Shown: piece by piece, positions 34,519 to 42,498 of the stretch
Position numbering within the stretch: the first letter of the stretch is position 1
Layout: each line of letters begins with the position of its first letter
Assembly: GCF_049316285.1 (NCBI RefSeq)
Contig: NZ_JBMOXA010000015.1
Span: 1-64,000 of the forward strand
Length of the DNA: 64,000 bases
Source: Rhodoferax_B sp049316285
Lineage (GTDB): Bacteria; Pseudomonadota; Gammaproteobacteria; Burkholderiales; Burkholderiaceae_C
Direction: 5' to 3'
Translations under genes and position numbers: made by a program
Notes under the pieces: generated by a model
Told to the model about the DNA's origin: nothing
Databases searched by the model: none
The model's input: the letters and a program-made list of their open reading frames with translations, nothing else

Positions 34519-35406
34519 TCAGCGGTGCGGGAAGAATTTTTCGAGCGTGGTTTGCAGCACGGTGGCAAAGGCTGTCATGACCAGATACCAGAACCCGGCC
34601 ACGGCCAGCAACTCCACCACATGGAAGTTGGCGGCATAGATGTCCGTGGAGATGCGCAGCAATTCCAGGTAGCCAATGGCCGATGCCAGCGAGGTTGACT
34701 TCAGCAGCAGGATGTACTGGTTGCCCGCGGCCGGCACGATGATGCGCGCCGCCTGAGGAATCACCACCTGGCGCATCACCACGCTGTGGCGCATGCCGAT
34801 GGCGCGCGCGGCGTCGCGCTGGCCGTTGTCCACTGCCAGAAAACCGCCACGGATGATCTCCGCCATGTACGCGCCTTCCGCCAGGCTCAGCCCCACCAGC
34901 GCCGCGATGTGTGGCGTGATCACCGATGTCATGGGCGCATCCAGCAGCACCCAACCGGTGAACGGAATGGCAATGTGCAACTGCGGGAACATGATAGGGA
35001 AGGCGTTGAACCAGAAGATCAACTGGATCAGCATCGGAGTACCACGGAACAAGTAGACGTAGGTCGACGAAAACGCCGTGAGAATGGGATTGCCGCTGAC
35101 ACGCATCAGGGCCACCACCAGGCCTACCGCCGCTGCGAGAAACAGGGCAGTGGTGCCAAGCAGCAGCGAATTCAAGGCCCCCTCCAGCACCATGGGGCTG
35201 AACAGGTATTTCAGAAAGACGCCGGGGTCGAGCACCTTGGCGGTGAAGGCCGCGTGACCAACCGTTGCGAGTGCAGCCGACACCAGCACCGCGAAGAGCC
35301 AGGGCCCCCATTGGCGTCTGTGCACAACGCGGCGGGTCGCCAAAGGGGCTGGGGTGGCTTGAGATACAGCAGAAGAATTTGACACGGTAGAAACAGCAGA
35401 GTGCAC
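34519..35406 (-). CDS. Polar amino acid ABC transporter permease
   Basis: A 295-residue HisM/GlnP-type permease. About five to six helices follow a 35-residue cytoplasmic start. The EAA-type coupling loop is visible as DAARAIGMRHSVVMRQVVIPQAARI, and the family phrase YVYLFRGTPMLIQL is present. Only one permease gene exists, so a homodimer is likely. It lies 70 bp downstream of the binding-protein gene. Confidence 0.92.
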   Translation of the reverse strand: MHSAVSTVSNSSAVSQATPAPLATRRVVHRRQWGPWLFAVLVSAALATVGHAAFTAKVLDPGVFLKYLFSPMVLEGALNSLLLGTTALFLAAAVGLVVALMRVSGNPILTAFSSTYVYLFRGTPMLIQLIFWFNAFPIMFPQLHIAIPFTGWVLLDAPMTSVITPHIAALVGLSLAEGAYMAEIIRGGFLAVDNGQRDAARAIGMRHSVVMRQVVIPQAARIIVPAAGNQYILLLKSTSLASAIGYLELLRISTDIYAANFHVVELLAVAGFWYLVMTAFATVLQTTLEKFFPHR

Positions 35407-35476
35407 GCGATGGCTCCGATGGGAATGGTCCAGATGGCGCGCCCGTGGTCATCACCGGCGCAGCCATCAGGCCCGA

Positions 35477-36367
35477 CTATTTGCGTTTCGATGCAGGCAG
35501 GTTCATGGTGATCTCGGGCAACGCCGCGCCGCCCACATCCCACTTGTCGAGCAATTTTTTATAGCTGCCGTCGTCCACCATGGACTGCGTGGCTTTCTGT
35601 ACCGCGGTGCGCAGGCCCACGCGGTTCTTGGCAAAGCCCCAGGAGGTGATGTACTGCGTCAGCATGTAGTTGCCGCCGACGATGCGGTAGCGGCCCGGAA
35701 ACTGCTGGCCCATAAAAACCAGCGCCGGAAAGTCGCCTAAATAACCGTCCACGCGTTTCAGGTCCAACTGCATGCGTGCATCTGGGGCGGAAGGCAATTG
35801 CTCGGCTCGGATGGCGGGTTTGCCGGCTTTGAGGCAGCGTTCGGAGGCCGCTTCCACCTGCGCCATGATGACGCGGCTACCGAGCAGAGTGGCCACGCCC
35901 TTGCCGCAGAAGTCGTCAATGGTTTCGAGTTTCTCGCTGCCTGCCGCCAATGACAGGATGCTGGCGCCGGAGAACATGTAGTTGACGAAGTCGACCTTTT
36001 GCTCACGCTCTTCGGTGTCGCTGATGCCACCGGAGGCGAGGTCAAAGCGGTCGGCCTCCAGGCCCGGAATCAGTGCCGAGTATTCGGCTTGCACGTATTC
36101 CAATTTGAGGTTTAGCCGACGTGCGACTTCGGCCAGCAGGTCTTTGCTGGCACCAGTGACTTCCGTCTTGCCGGGTTCGCGGAATTCGATGGGTGGAAAG
36201 GTTTGTTGAGAACCCACCCGCAACACGCCGCGCGCCTTGACTTCGGCCGGGATCGCCGCCAGCACGTCTGGCGAAACGGTCTTTGCAGGTTGGGCAAACA
36301 CGAACAGCGGTAGGGCGGCTGCGAGCAGCAGCGTGTGGCGGCGCAGCGTGTGTTTCAAAGAACTCAT
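35477..36367 (-). CDS. Amino acid ABC transporter periplasmic binding protein
   Basis: A 296-residue family-3 solute-binding protein. The signal peptide is MSSLKHTLRRHTLLLAAALPLFVFA with cleavage before QPAKT. The mature protein has LRVGSQQTFPPIEFRE and DRFDLASGGISDTEERE, standard for polar amino acid binding. A conserved Asp (DG/YLGDFPAL) probably holds the alpha-amino group. It is the first transporter gene, about 64 bp after the GGCT-like gene. Confidence 0.92.
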   Translation of the reverse strand: MSSLKHTLRRHTLLLAAALPLFVFAQPAKTVSPDVLAAIPAEVKARGVLRVGSQQTFPPIEFREPGKTEVTGASKDLLAEVARRLNLKLEYVQAEYSALIPGLEADRFDLASGGISDTEEREQKVDFVNYMFSGASILSLAAGSEKLETIDDFCGKGVATLLGSRVIMAQVEAASERCLKAGKPAIRAEQLPSAPDARMQLDLKRVDGYLGDFPALVFMGQQFPGRYRIVGGNYMLTQYITSWGFAKNRVGLRTAVQKATQSMVDDGSYKKLLDKWDVGGAALPEITMNLPASKRK

Positions 36368-36431
36368 GGTGACATCCTTTTCGGAGAGGTAAGGGTGCGC
36401 GGTGTTGGGGTGGGCGGATTACGAAGCGGGC

Positions 36432-36935
36432 TTAGCGGCTCTCGGCCGACTTACCTGGAATGGCAGAAGGGTTTGGCCGGTCGGCACGCGGGCATTCGGC
36501 GGCGGCGTCGAATGTAGCCTGCACCGAGGCGATGTAGTCGGCAGGGAATTTCCATGCATGCAAACCTGTGGGGATGTGCTCCCAATAGAAGTTTGGCGGG
36601 CGCATGGCCATGCCGGGATTGATGAGGCGATAGGTCCAGCAGTCATAGACCTTGCCATCGTCGCCACGCACGGTGAGAAAGAAGCGTTCGAAGTCGTCGT
36701 AGTCTTCGTTGAACTGGTCCGGCTCGTGTTCAAACACGACGCCCAGGGCGTTCACGCCGACGGCGTCAGATACGCCATTCAGGTGGCACCAGCCGCGGTC
36801 TTTGCGCTCGGCTGCGGCATGAAACTGAAGGCGGTGGTTGGCGGCGTAGCCCTTGGTGATGGCCCGGACGTTGGGCCAGAAGCGGCGGATCTCGGGGTCG
36901 TTGAGCCAGGTGCAGTAAGCAAAGTAGTAAAGCAT
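36432..36935 (-). CDS. Gamma-glutamylcyclotransferase-like protein
   Basis: A 167-residue protein that starts MLYYFAYCTWLNDPEIRR, which matches the YFAYGSN opening of the GGCT/AIG2 fold, here with CTW replacing GSN. A GVVFEHEPD segment near residue 66 corresponds to the strand before the catalytic Glu region (QFNEDYDDFERF). The end has a basic Pro-rich tail. It could cleave gamma-glutamyl amines or amino acids imported by the adjacent transporter. The family call is by pattern; activity is uncertain. It is the first gene of the operon. Confidence 0.62.
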   Translation of the reverse strand: MLYYFAYCTWLNDPEIRRFWPNVRAITKGYAANHRLQFHAAAERKDRGWCHLNGVSDAVGVNALGVVFEHEPDQFNEDYDDFERFFLTVRGDDGKVYDCWTYRLINPGMAMRPPNFYWEHIPTGLHAWKFPADYIASVQATFDAAAECPRADRPNPSAIPGKSAESR

Positions 36936-37640
36936 GGAGAACTTTCAAAAATGAGTGAAAAAAGCAGTCGCCGCCGCAGGCGTGACGTATTGGCGTGTGG
37001 TCAGAGCTTGGCGCCACGCACAGCCCGGCGCGGCAACCCAAGAGTGCTTAGCGTTCGATAACTTGTCCTTTGTATATTTGTTCGTATATCTTGATTGCAA
37101 AACATATGCCAGCCTGGGTCGGAGGTAGGTGGAAACCCCCCCGGCCCTGCGGCTGGCTACGCGTTTCTTCTCGTGTATGAATACGAGTATGAAAGAATAT
37201 ATGGAGATTTTTTCAACCCATATCCGTGTTTTCCAGGAGGGAGAAGTCTGACGTGCGCTAGCTTGCTTGAGCCAAATTGGTGCTCTCCAGCACCAGAACA
37301 GGCATTGTTGCCGCCTGGTTTTGGGAGGCGTGGTGCGTACCCGCCTGACCTATGGGTACAACATGGATTTCGGCATGTCCTCTTGCCCCCGTGCTCAATG
37401 TGGACTAGTGGTTTACCCTGATGTGGAGATAGCGTGGAACTGACGAAATAAATGGTGTGTATCAATAGGGTATCGGCTCGGTAACTTGCTCATTTTTCAG
37501 ATTGCCGACGCAGGCTCGGTTGGACGGTGAACGACAAGCTCCTGGCCTCTCATGCTGGATATTGATGTCCGGCATAGCGAGGCGCCTATATTGTTCTCAA
37601 ACGTATTTCCTCGTCCTTTGCCCACGCCGCTTACATCCTA
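36936..37640. other. 705-bp gene-free, lower-GC region before the wecB operon
   Basis: No convincing gene was found. Frames here (for example 37095-37421 on plus, 37157-37465 on minus) are low-quality and overlap each other. The first part, near 37053-37093, holds AT-rich sequence with two GTTCG repeats 27 bp apart that may be an operator for the GGCT/ABC operon. A hairpin, TGGTGCT-CTCC-AGCACCA, lies at 37278-37295. The stretch is visibly less GC-rich than its neighbours. It may contain the promoter and a long 5' leader of the wecB-nfr operon, or be a remnant of an insertion boundary. Confidence 0.6.
37053..37093 (-). promoter_or_regulatory. Repeated GTTCG motif, possible operator
   Basis: GTTCGATAACTTG (37053-37065) and GTTCGTATATCTTG (37080-37093) are similar and 27 bp apart. 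The 13 bases TTTGTTCGTATAT at 37077-37089 also occur in the pcaI-pcaR operator region (20035-20047). The site is 120-160 bp upstream of the GGCT-like gene on the minus strand. It may bind an IclR- or GntR-family regulator. The link is inference. Confidence 0.4.
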
Positions 37641-38801
37641 GTGAAAGCCCCTGTTGTTGCCGTCAGACCACTGAAGGTCCTCTGCGTCTTCGGTACGCGG
37701 CCGGAAGCTATCAAGATGGCGCCTGTGGTTAGGGCGATCCAGGGCGATCCGCGTTTCGCCTGTCGCCTGTGCGTGACCGCGCAGCATCGGCAGATGCTCG
37801 ATCAGGTATTGGGCCTGTTCGGACTGACGCCAGACGACGACCTCGACTTGATGAAGCCCGGCCAGACCCTTTCCGGGCTGAGTGCCCGCGCGCTCGCCGC
37901 GCTCGACGAAGTATTGAGTGATCACCGCCCCGACATCGTGCTGGTGCATGGCGACACCACCACCAGCTTTATCGCCGGGCTGGCAGCTTTCTACCATCGC
38001 ATTCCTGTGGGCCATGTGGAAGCGGGTCTGCGCACGGGAAATTTGTACGCGCCCTGGCCTGAAGAGTTCAATCGCCGCGCCGTCGGCATCGTGGCGGAAC
38101 TGCATTTTGCGCCGACACAGCGCGCGGCCCAGGCATTGATCCGCGAAGGTGTGGCGCCGGACCGCATCACGATCACAGGCAACTCGGTGATTGACGCCCT
38201 GAAGATCGTGAGCCAGCGCCTGGACGAAGACGCAGAGCTGTCGGCGCGCCAGGCGGCCAGCCTGCCCCCACTCGATCCTGAACGGCGCCTGATCCTGGTG
38301 ACTGGACATAGGCGGGAGAACTTTGGTGACGGCTTGGCGCAGATTTGTGCCGCGCTGGCCGAGCTCGCAGCTCGGCCGGACGTGCAGATCGTCTATCCCG
38401 TGCATCTCAATCCGCAGGTGCAGGGCCCCGTGCGTGCGCTGCTTTCGAATCAGCCCCATGTGCACCTGATTCCACCTCAGGATTACCTGCCCTTCGTGTG
38501 GCTGCTCAAGCAAAGCCATCTGGTGCTCACCGACAGCGGTGGCCTGCAAGAAGAAGCGCCGGTGCTGGGCAAGCCTGTGCTGGTGATGCGCGCAACCACC
38601 GAGCGCCCCGAGGCGCTGGACGCTGGCACAGCAGTGCTGGTGGGCGCGGACCGCGCACGCATCGTGGCCGCCGCCACCCGGTTGCTCGGGGACCAACAGG
38701 CTTACCTGCGCATGGCGCGGGCACACAATCCCTATGGCGACGGCACGGCGGCGCGTCAGATTGTCGCGCGCTTAGAGCAATGGCAGCGGAGTCCGGCATG
38801 A
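37641..38801 (+). CDS. wecB: UDP-N-acetylglucosamine 2-epimerase (non-hydrolysing)
   Basis: A 386-residue epimerase that interconverts UDP-GlcNAc and UDP-ManNAc. Family motifs are all present: VFGTRPEAIKMAPV at about 15-28, VHGDTTTS near 94, GHVEAGLRTGN near 115, PEEFNRR, TGHRRENFG near 214 and LTDSGGLQEEAP near 294. The start is GTG. Its stop overlaps the nfrB start by 4 bases, so the two are coupled. Placed first in the operon, it would supply UDP-ManNAc for the glycosyltransferase that follows. Confidence 0.93.
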   Translation: MKAPVVAVRPLKVLCVFGTRPEAIKMAPVVRAIQGDPRFACRLCVTAQHRQMLDQVLGLFGLTPDDDLDLMKPGQTLSGLSARALAALDEVLSDHRPDIVLVHGDTTTSFIAGLAAFYHRIPVGHVEAGLRTGNLYAPWPEEFNRRAVGIVAELHFAPTQRAAQALIREGVAPDRITITGNSVIDALKIVSQRLDEDAELSARQAASLPPLDPERRLILVTGHRRENFGDGLAQICAALAELAARPDVQIVYPVHLNPQVQGPVRALLSNQPHVHLIPPQDYLPFVWLLKQSHLVLTDSGGLQEEAPVLGKPVLVMRATTERPEALDAGTAVLVGADRARIVAAATRLLGDQQAYLRMARAHNPYGDGTAARQIVARLEQWQRSPA

Positions 38802-40261
38802 CACCTGTATGGGTCGACCTGCTGGCCTTGTTTTGGCTGACCGTTTCCGTGCTGCTACGGATCGGGGTTGTCATCATCCTGCTCAGTTCTATTGATGATT
38901 TCTTTATCGATTGCCGCTACTGGCTTTGGCGCCTGCGTCATCGTTCGAATTGGCGCAAGAGTCCCGAGCTGCCGGTGCATGCCGATGATCTGTACCACGG
39001 CGCCCAACAGCACATTGCCATCATGATCCCCGCGTGGCATGAAGCGTCGGTGATTGCGCGCATGGCCGACTATCTGGTACGCAGCTTCGACTACGACAAC
39101 TACCACGTCTTCATCGGAACCTATCCCAACGATCCCGAGACGCAGGCTGAGGTCGACAAGGTCACATTGCGGCACCCGCGTCTGCACAAGGTGATCACCT
39201 CGCAACCTGGCCCCACGACCAAGGCCGACTGCCTTAACCACATCATTGCGGCCATCGGCGTCTTCGAAGCCGATCAAGGGCTGCAGTTCGCCGTTATCGC
39301 TTACCACGACGCCGAAGATGTGATCCATCCACTGGAACTGCGGGTATTCAATGATCTGGTGCCCCGTTTCGACCTCGTACAGCTGCCGGTTATGCCACTC
39401 GTGCGTGCTGGAGTGCATCCGGTGGGCAACCATTACGTGGACGAGTTCGCTGAGTGGCATGGCAAGGATCTGCTCGTGCGACAGCACCTCTTGGGCCAAG
39501 TGCCGAGCGCGGGTGTGGGCACGGCGTTCAGCCGGCGAGCCATCACGCTGCTGGAGCAGATCAACCAGGGGCAGGTGTTCGACACGGGCACGCTGACCGA
39601 GGACTATGAAATCGGTGTCCGCCTGCATGAGGTCGGCGCTCGCGAGATCCTGGTGCACTATCCGGTAAGTTTCGCCGGTACTCCGCCTGCGTGGTTCGGG
39701 CGCCGGGGCGTGCATCAAATGGTCTGCGTGCAGGAGTATTTTCCGGATAACCCCATGCTGGCCGTGAGGCAGAAGGCGCGCTGGATCGTGGGCATCGTTT
39801 TCCAGGGTTGGCGCAAGCTCGGGTGGCGTGGTTCGCTGACCATGCGCTACATACTGATGCGTGACCGCAAGAGCGTGCTGGCTTTCCCGTCGCTGCTGCT
39901 CGGCTACCTGATCGTCGCAGCGGTTGTCCTGCGCGAAGTACATCTGATCATCAATCCGGGCTGGTGGCGCTTTCCGGATCTGATTCCGCCGGACAGCCTG
40001 TTCTGGCCGCTGGCACTGATCAATTTTGTGTTCATGCTGAATCGGCTGCTGCAGCGATTCATTTGCACGCAGCGTTATTTCGGCTTCTGGCAGGGCCTGC
40101 TGTCCGTACCGCGTATGCTGGTCGGTAACCTGATCGACATAGGCGCCTTCTTCCGCGCGCTCATGCTGGTATGGCGTAGCGACCGTGGTGGCCGCCCGGT
40201 CAAATGGGACAAGACCCATCATGTCTTTCCCGACCTGCATCCGGAAGACCATCGGCCATGA
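38798..40261 (+). CDS. nfrB: NfrB-like GT2 polysaccharide synthase (short form, no C-terminal MshEN)
   Basis: A 487-residue inner-membrane family-2 glycosyltransferase related to E. coli NfrB (phage N4 receptor). One helix at about 10-32 precedes the GT-A core. Key residues are D171-A-E-D174 (substrate/metal DxD), T267-E-D269 (TED base) and Q325-KARW329 (acceptor/processivity motif). Three to four helices follow between 365 and 460, and the protein ends soon after. E. coli NfrB is roughly 745 residues with a C-terminal MshEN domain that binds c-di-GMP; no such domain exists here. ATG 38798 overlaps the wecB stop by 4 bases. It should polymerise ManNAc-type sugars. Confidence 0.9.
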   Translation: MTPVWVDLLALFWLTVSVLLRIGVVIILLSSIDDFFIDCRYWLWRLRHRSNWRKSPELPVHADDLYHGAQQHIAIMIPAWHEASVIARMADYLVRSFDYDNYHVFIGTYPNDPETQAEVDKVTLRHPRLHKVITSQPGPTTKADCLNHIIAAIGVFEADQGLQFAVIAYHDAEDVIHPLELRVFNDLVPRFDLVQLPVMPLVRAGVHPVGNHYVDEFAEWHGKDLLVRQHLLGQVPSAGVGTAFSRRAITLLEQINQGQVFDTGTLTEDYEIGVRLHEVGAREILVHYPVSFAGTPPAWFGRRGVHQMVCVQEYFPDNPMLAVRQKARWIVGIVFQGWRKLGWRGSLTMRYILMRDRKSVLAFPSLLLGYLIVAAVVLREVHLIINPGWWRFPDLIPPDSLFWPLALINFVFMLNRLLQRFICTQRYFGFWQGLLSVPRMLVGNLIDIGAFFRALMLVWRSDRGGRPVKWDKTHHVFPDLHPEDHRP

Positions 40262-42498
40262 GACTTGGCCAGCGCCGCATCCGCACGATTGTCAGCCTTG
40301 CCCTAGTGGGGGTGAGCTGGGGCGGTGCCAGCATGCCTGCCCGTGCGGGCTGGTTGCACAGTGAGTGGCAAAGTTATCGGATCTACCCGCGGCTCATTGA
40401 GGCTGAGCGTCTGCTGAAGCTGCAACGCTTCGACGAAGCACGGACTCTCGTCGAGGAGGCTGAGCGCATTGGTCCCTATGACGTCAACGCGGCCGTGCTC
40501 CGATTCACGATTTGCGAGCGCCAAGCCGATACCCACTGCATCAGAGAACTGGCGGACCGGTGGCAGACGCAGCGCCCGGACTCCGGCGTTGGCCCGGCGG
40601 TTCGTGCCTATATGGCCTATAACGAGGGGCGTGCCGAAGAAATGTCCCAGCTTGCGCGAACCGCGTTGGAACGCCCCGACCTTCCAGCTGACGCGCGCCA
40701 GTCACTGAGTGACGGTTGGGTCACCGGGCTGATCCAGTTCCGCCGTTTTGACGAGGCGCAGAATACGCTGCGCTGGTTGGAGGGCCACAAGATCGAGTTC
40801 GATGTTGCGCGCCAGCAAGCCTGGCAGACAGTGATCGCCGATGCCGCCGCACAACAGGCCCGGGCCAGCACACCTCCTGCACTTGCCATCGCACCTCCAG
40901 CGCTTGCTGCCGCTAGCGGGACAGCCGCCGCACCCGCCACACCCGCTATACCTGCGGCTCTCAGGCCCCCCGAGGAGCCGAGCGCGCAGAGGCCTCCCGA
41001 ACCTGCATCGACGACAACCCGCCTTGCGCCGCCCAGACCCGAAAAGAAGGACTTAGCACCGGCAGAGGTTTCTCCACCACCAGAAGCTGCAATCCTTGCC
41101 TTGATCAACGCGGGCCATTACCCTCAGGCCGTTGCCCGTGTGCAAGAGTTGCAGGCTGCTGGGCAGCTGGACGCAAGCCAGCGCGAGGGGCTGGTGCTCA
41201 ATCTGCAGCGCGTCAACTGCGGGGCGGTACTCGATCTGGTGCCACCTGAGGCCAGCGCCCCCCTCACAACAGCACGCCAGCAAATGGCCGCCGGCTATTG
41301 CAGCGAAGCAGACCCGGCGAGAGCACAAAGCCATTTCTCGACAGCAATTTCCCTGGCCAATCGCGACGATGCCCTGGCCGCGCAGGCTCTCGGCGGACTG
41401 GGACAGGCACAGATCAGGCTGGGGGATGCCGCTGGCGCGCAAGCCTCGCTGGCCGAAGCCGTGCGGTTGATGCCGGCCAATGCGCAGCTTCATGCCGCCT
41501 ATGCTTACCTGCTGAAAGCGAACGGCGCTGACCTTGAGGCCAAACACCAGTTCGAGTTGGCCTTGGAGCTGGACGACCAAAGAACCGAACTGATAGCAGA
41601 AGTGGCTCTACTGGCGCACCGCCTCAACCTGCGCGAGGAATCGATCCGTTGGGGGCGTTCGGCCATCGATCACCACCAGAGCATCAGCCAGCGCCAGGGC
41701 CTGGATGGCGACGAAGCGCGGCAACGGCTGTTCAACCTGCGCCGAGCAGTGCAAACCGAGGAAGACCGGTTCGGCTGGTATGCCGACACCACCGTGCGCC
41801 TGGACCACGGCCCCAGCGTGCCGGACCTCGTGTCACCGGTCGACTATGCGCAGTACGGCGGTTCCCTCAACCTTGGCGCCTCGTACCGCTACACCCCTCT
41901 TGGCGCCGACCTTCCGACGTGGGCATTTACGCGCGCCTCCCAAGGGCTAGATGACCGCAGCCTTGACTTCACGCCCAACAATCTGCTGATAGGTGCGGGC
42001 ATACGCCAGCGCCTGTCTAAGGATTACATGATCGTGGCCTCGGCCGAGTACCTCTGGCGCAAGGCGGCTCACTTCCAAGACGACGCCATGCTGCGCCTGT
42101 CGGGGTCGAACACCTGGGGAGGCGACTGGAATCCCGTGGACGCCCAGTGGACTCGGATGAATCTCTACGGCGATCTGGCCTGGTTGATACGCCAGCGCAG
42201 CCATTTCGCGACCTTCACCGGCGAACTGGGGCGCGTGTACGTGCTACCAATCGCGGGCAAGATGGCCTTTATGCCTTACCTGGGCGCAGGTTATGCAGCC
42301 AACAATGCCGGCAACGACGGCGTCGATGTGACCCGTCTCGATGTTGGGCTTGGTGTGGCGCTTCTGGGCTGGCATTCGGAGGACAGCCATCGCGCTCCGG
42401 CAGTCCACCAGCGCCTTGCGCTGGAATTCCGCAAGGCGATCGGTGGCAACACGACGGATAGGCATACGGTGCAGTTGAGATGGACCATTCAGCATTGA
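40258..42498 (+). CDS. nfrA: NfrA-like outer-membrane glycan export / phage N4 receptor protein
   Basis: A 746-residue protein. The signal peptide is about 1-31 (MRLGQRRIRTIVSLALVGVSW, cleavage near ARAG). Two helical TPR-like regions (about 35-195 and 285-500, with repeats such as LKLQRFDEARTLVEEAERI) flank a Pro/Ala-rich linker (about 215-280). The last 230 residues are the beta-rich bacteriophage N4 adsorption protein A C-terminal domain, ending in alternating hydrophobic strands and RWTIQH, as expected for an outer-membrane barrel. E. coli NfrA is longer (about 990). ATG overlaps the nfrB stop by 4 bases. It probably exports or anchors the NfrB glycan. Confidence 0.9.
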   Translation: MRLGQRRIRTIVSLALVGVSWGGASMPARAGWLHSEWQSYRIYPRLIEAERLLKLQRFDEARTLVEEAERIGPYDVNAAVLRFTICERQADTHCIRELADRWQTQRPDSGVGPAVRAYMAYNEGRAEEMSQLARTALERPDLPADARQSLSDGWVTGLIQFRRFDEAQNTLRWLEGHKIEFDVARQQAWQTVIADAAAQQARASTPPALAIAPPALAAASGTAAAPATPAIPAALRPPEEPSAQRPPEPASTTTRLAPPRPEKKDLAPAEVSPPPEAAILALINAGHYPQAVARVQELQAAGQLDASQREGLVLNLQRVNCGAVLDLVPPEASAPLTTARQQMAAGYCSEADPARAQSHFSTAISLANRDDALAAQALGGLGQAQIRLGDAAGAQASLAEAVRLMPANAQLHAAYAYLLKANGADLEAKHQFELALELDDQRTELIAEVALLAHRLNLREESIRWGRSAIDHHQSISQRQGLDGDEARQRLFNLRRAVQTEEDRFGWYADTTVRLDHGPSVPDLVSPVDYAQYGGSLNLGASYRYTPLGADLPTWAFTRASQGLDDRSLDFTPNNLLIGAGIRQRLSKDYMIVASAEYLWRKAAHFQDDAMLRLSGSNTWGGDWNPVDAQWTRMNLYGDLAWLIRQRSHFATFTGELGRVYVLPIAGKMAFMPYLGAGYAANNAGNDGVDVTRLDVGLGVALLGWHSEDSHRAPAVHQRLALEFRKAIGGNTTDRHTVQLRWTIQH

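Noticed and set aside
37095..37421. 108-codon frame in the gene-free region before wecB
   Set aside because: The composition is unlike a protein, there is no ribosome site, and it overlaps an equally poor frame on the other strand.
38345..38797. N-terminal extension of the nfrB frame by 151 residues into wecB
   Set aside because: The extra part lies in another frame inside wecB, is Arg/Ala-rich, and has no similarity to glycosyltransferases. The ATG at 38798 overlapping the wecB stop is the natural start.
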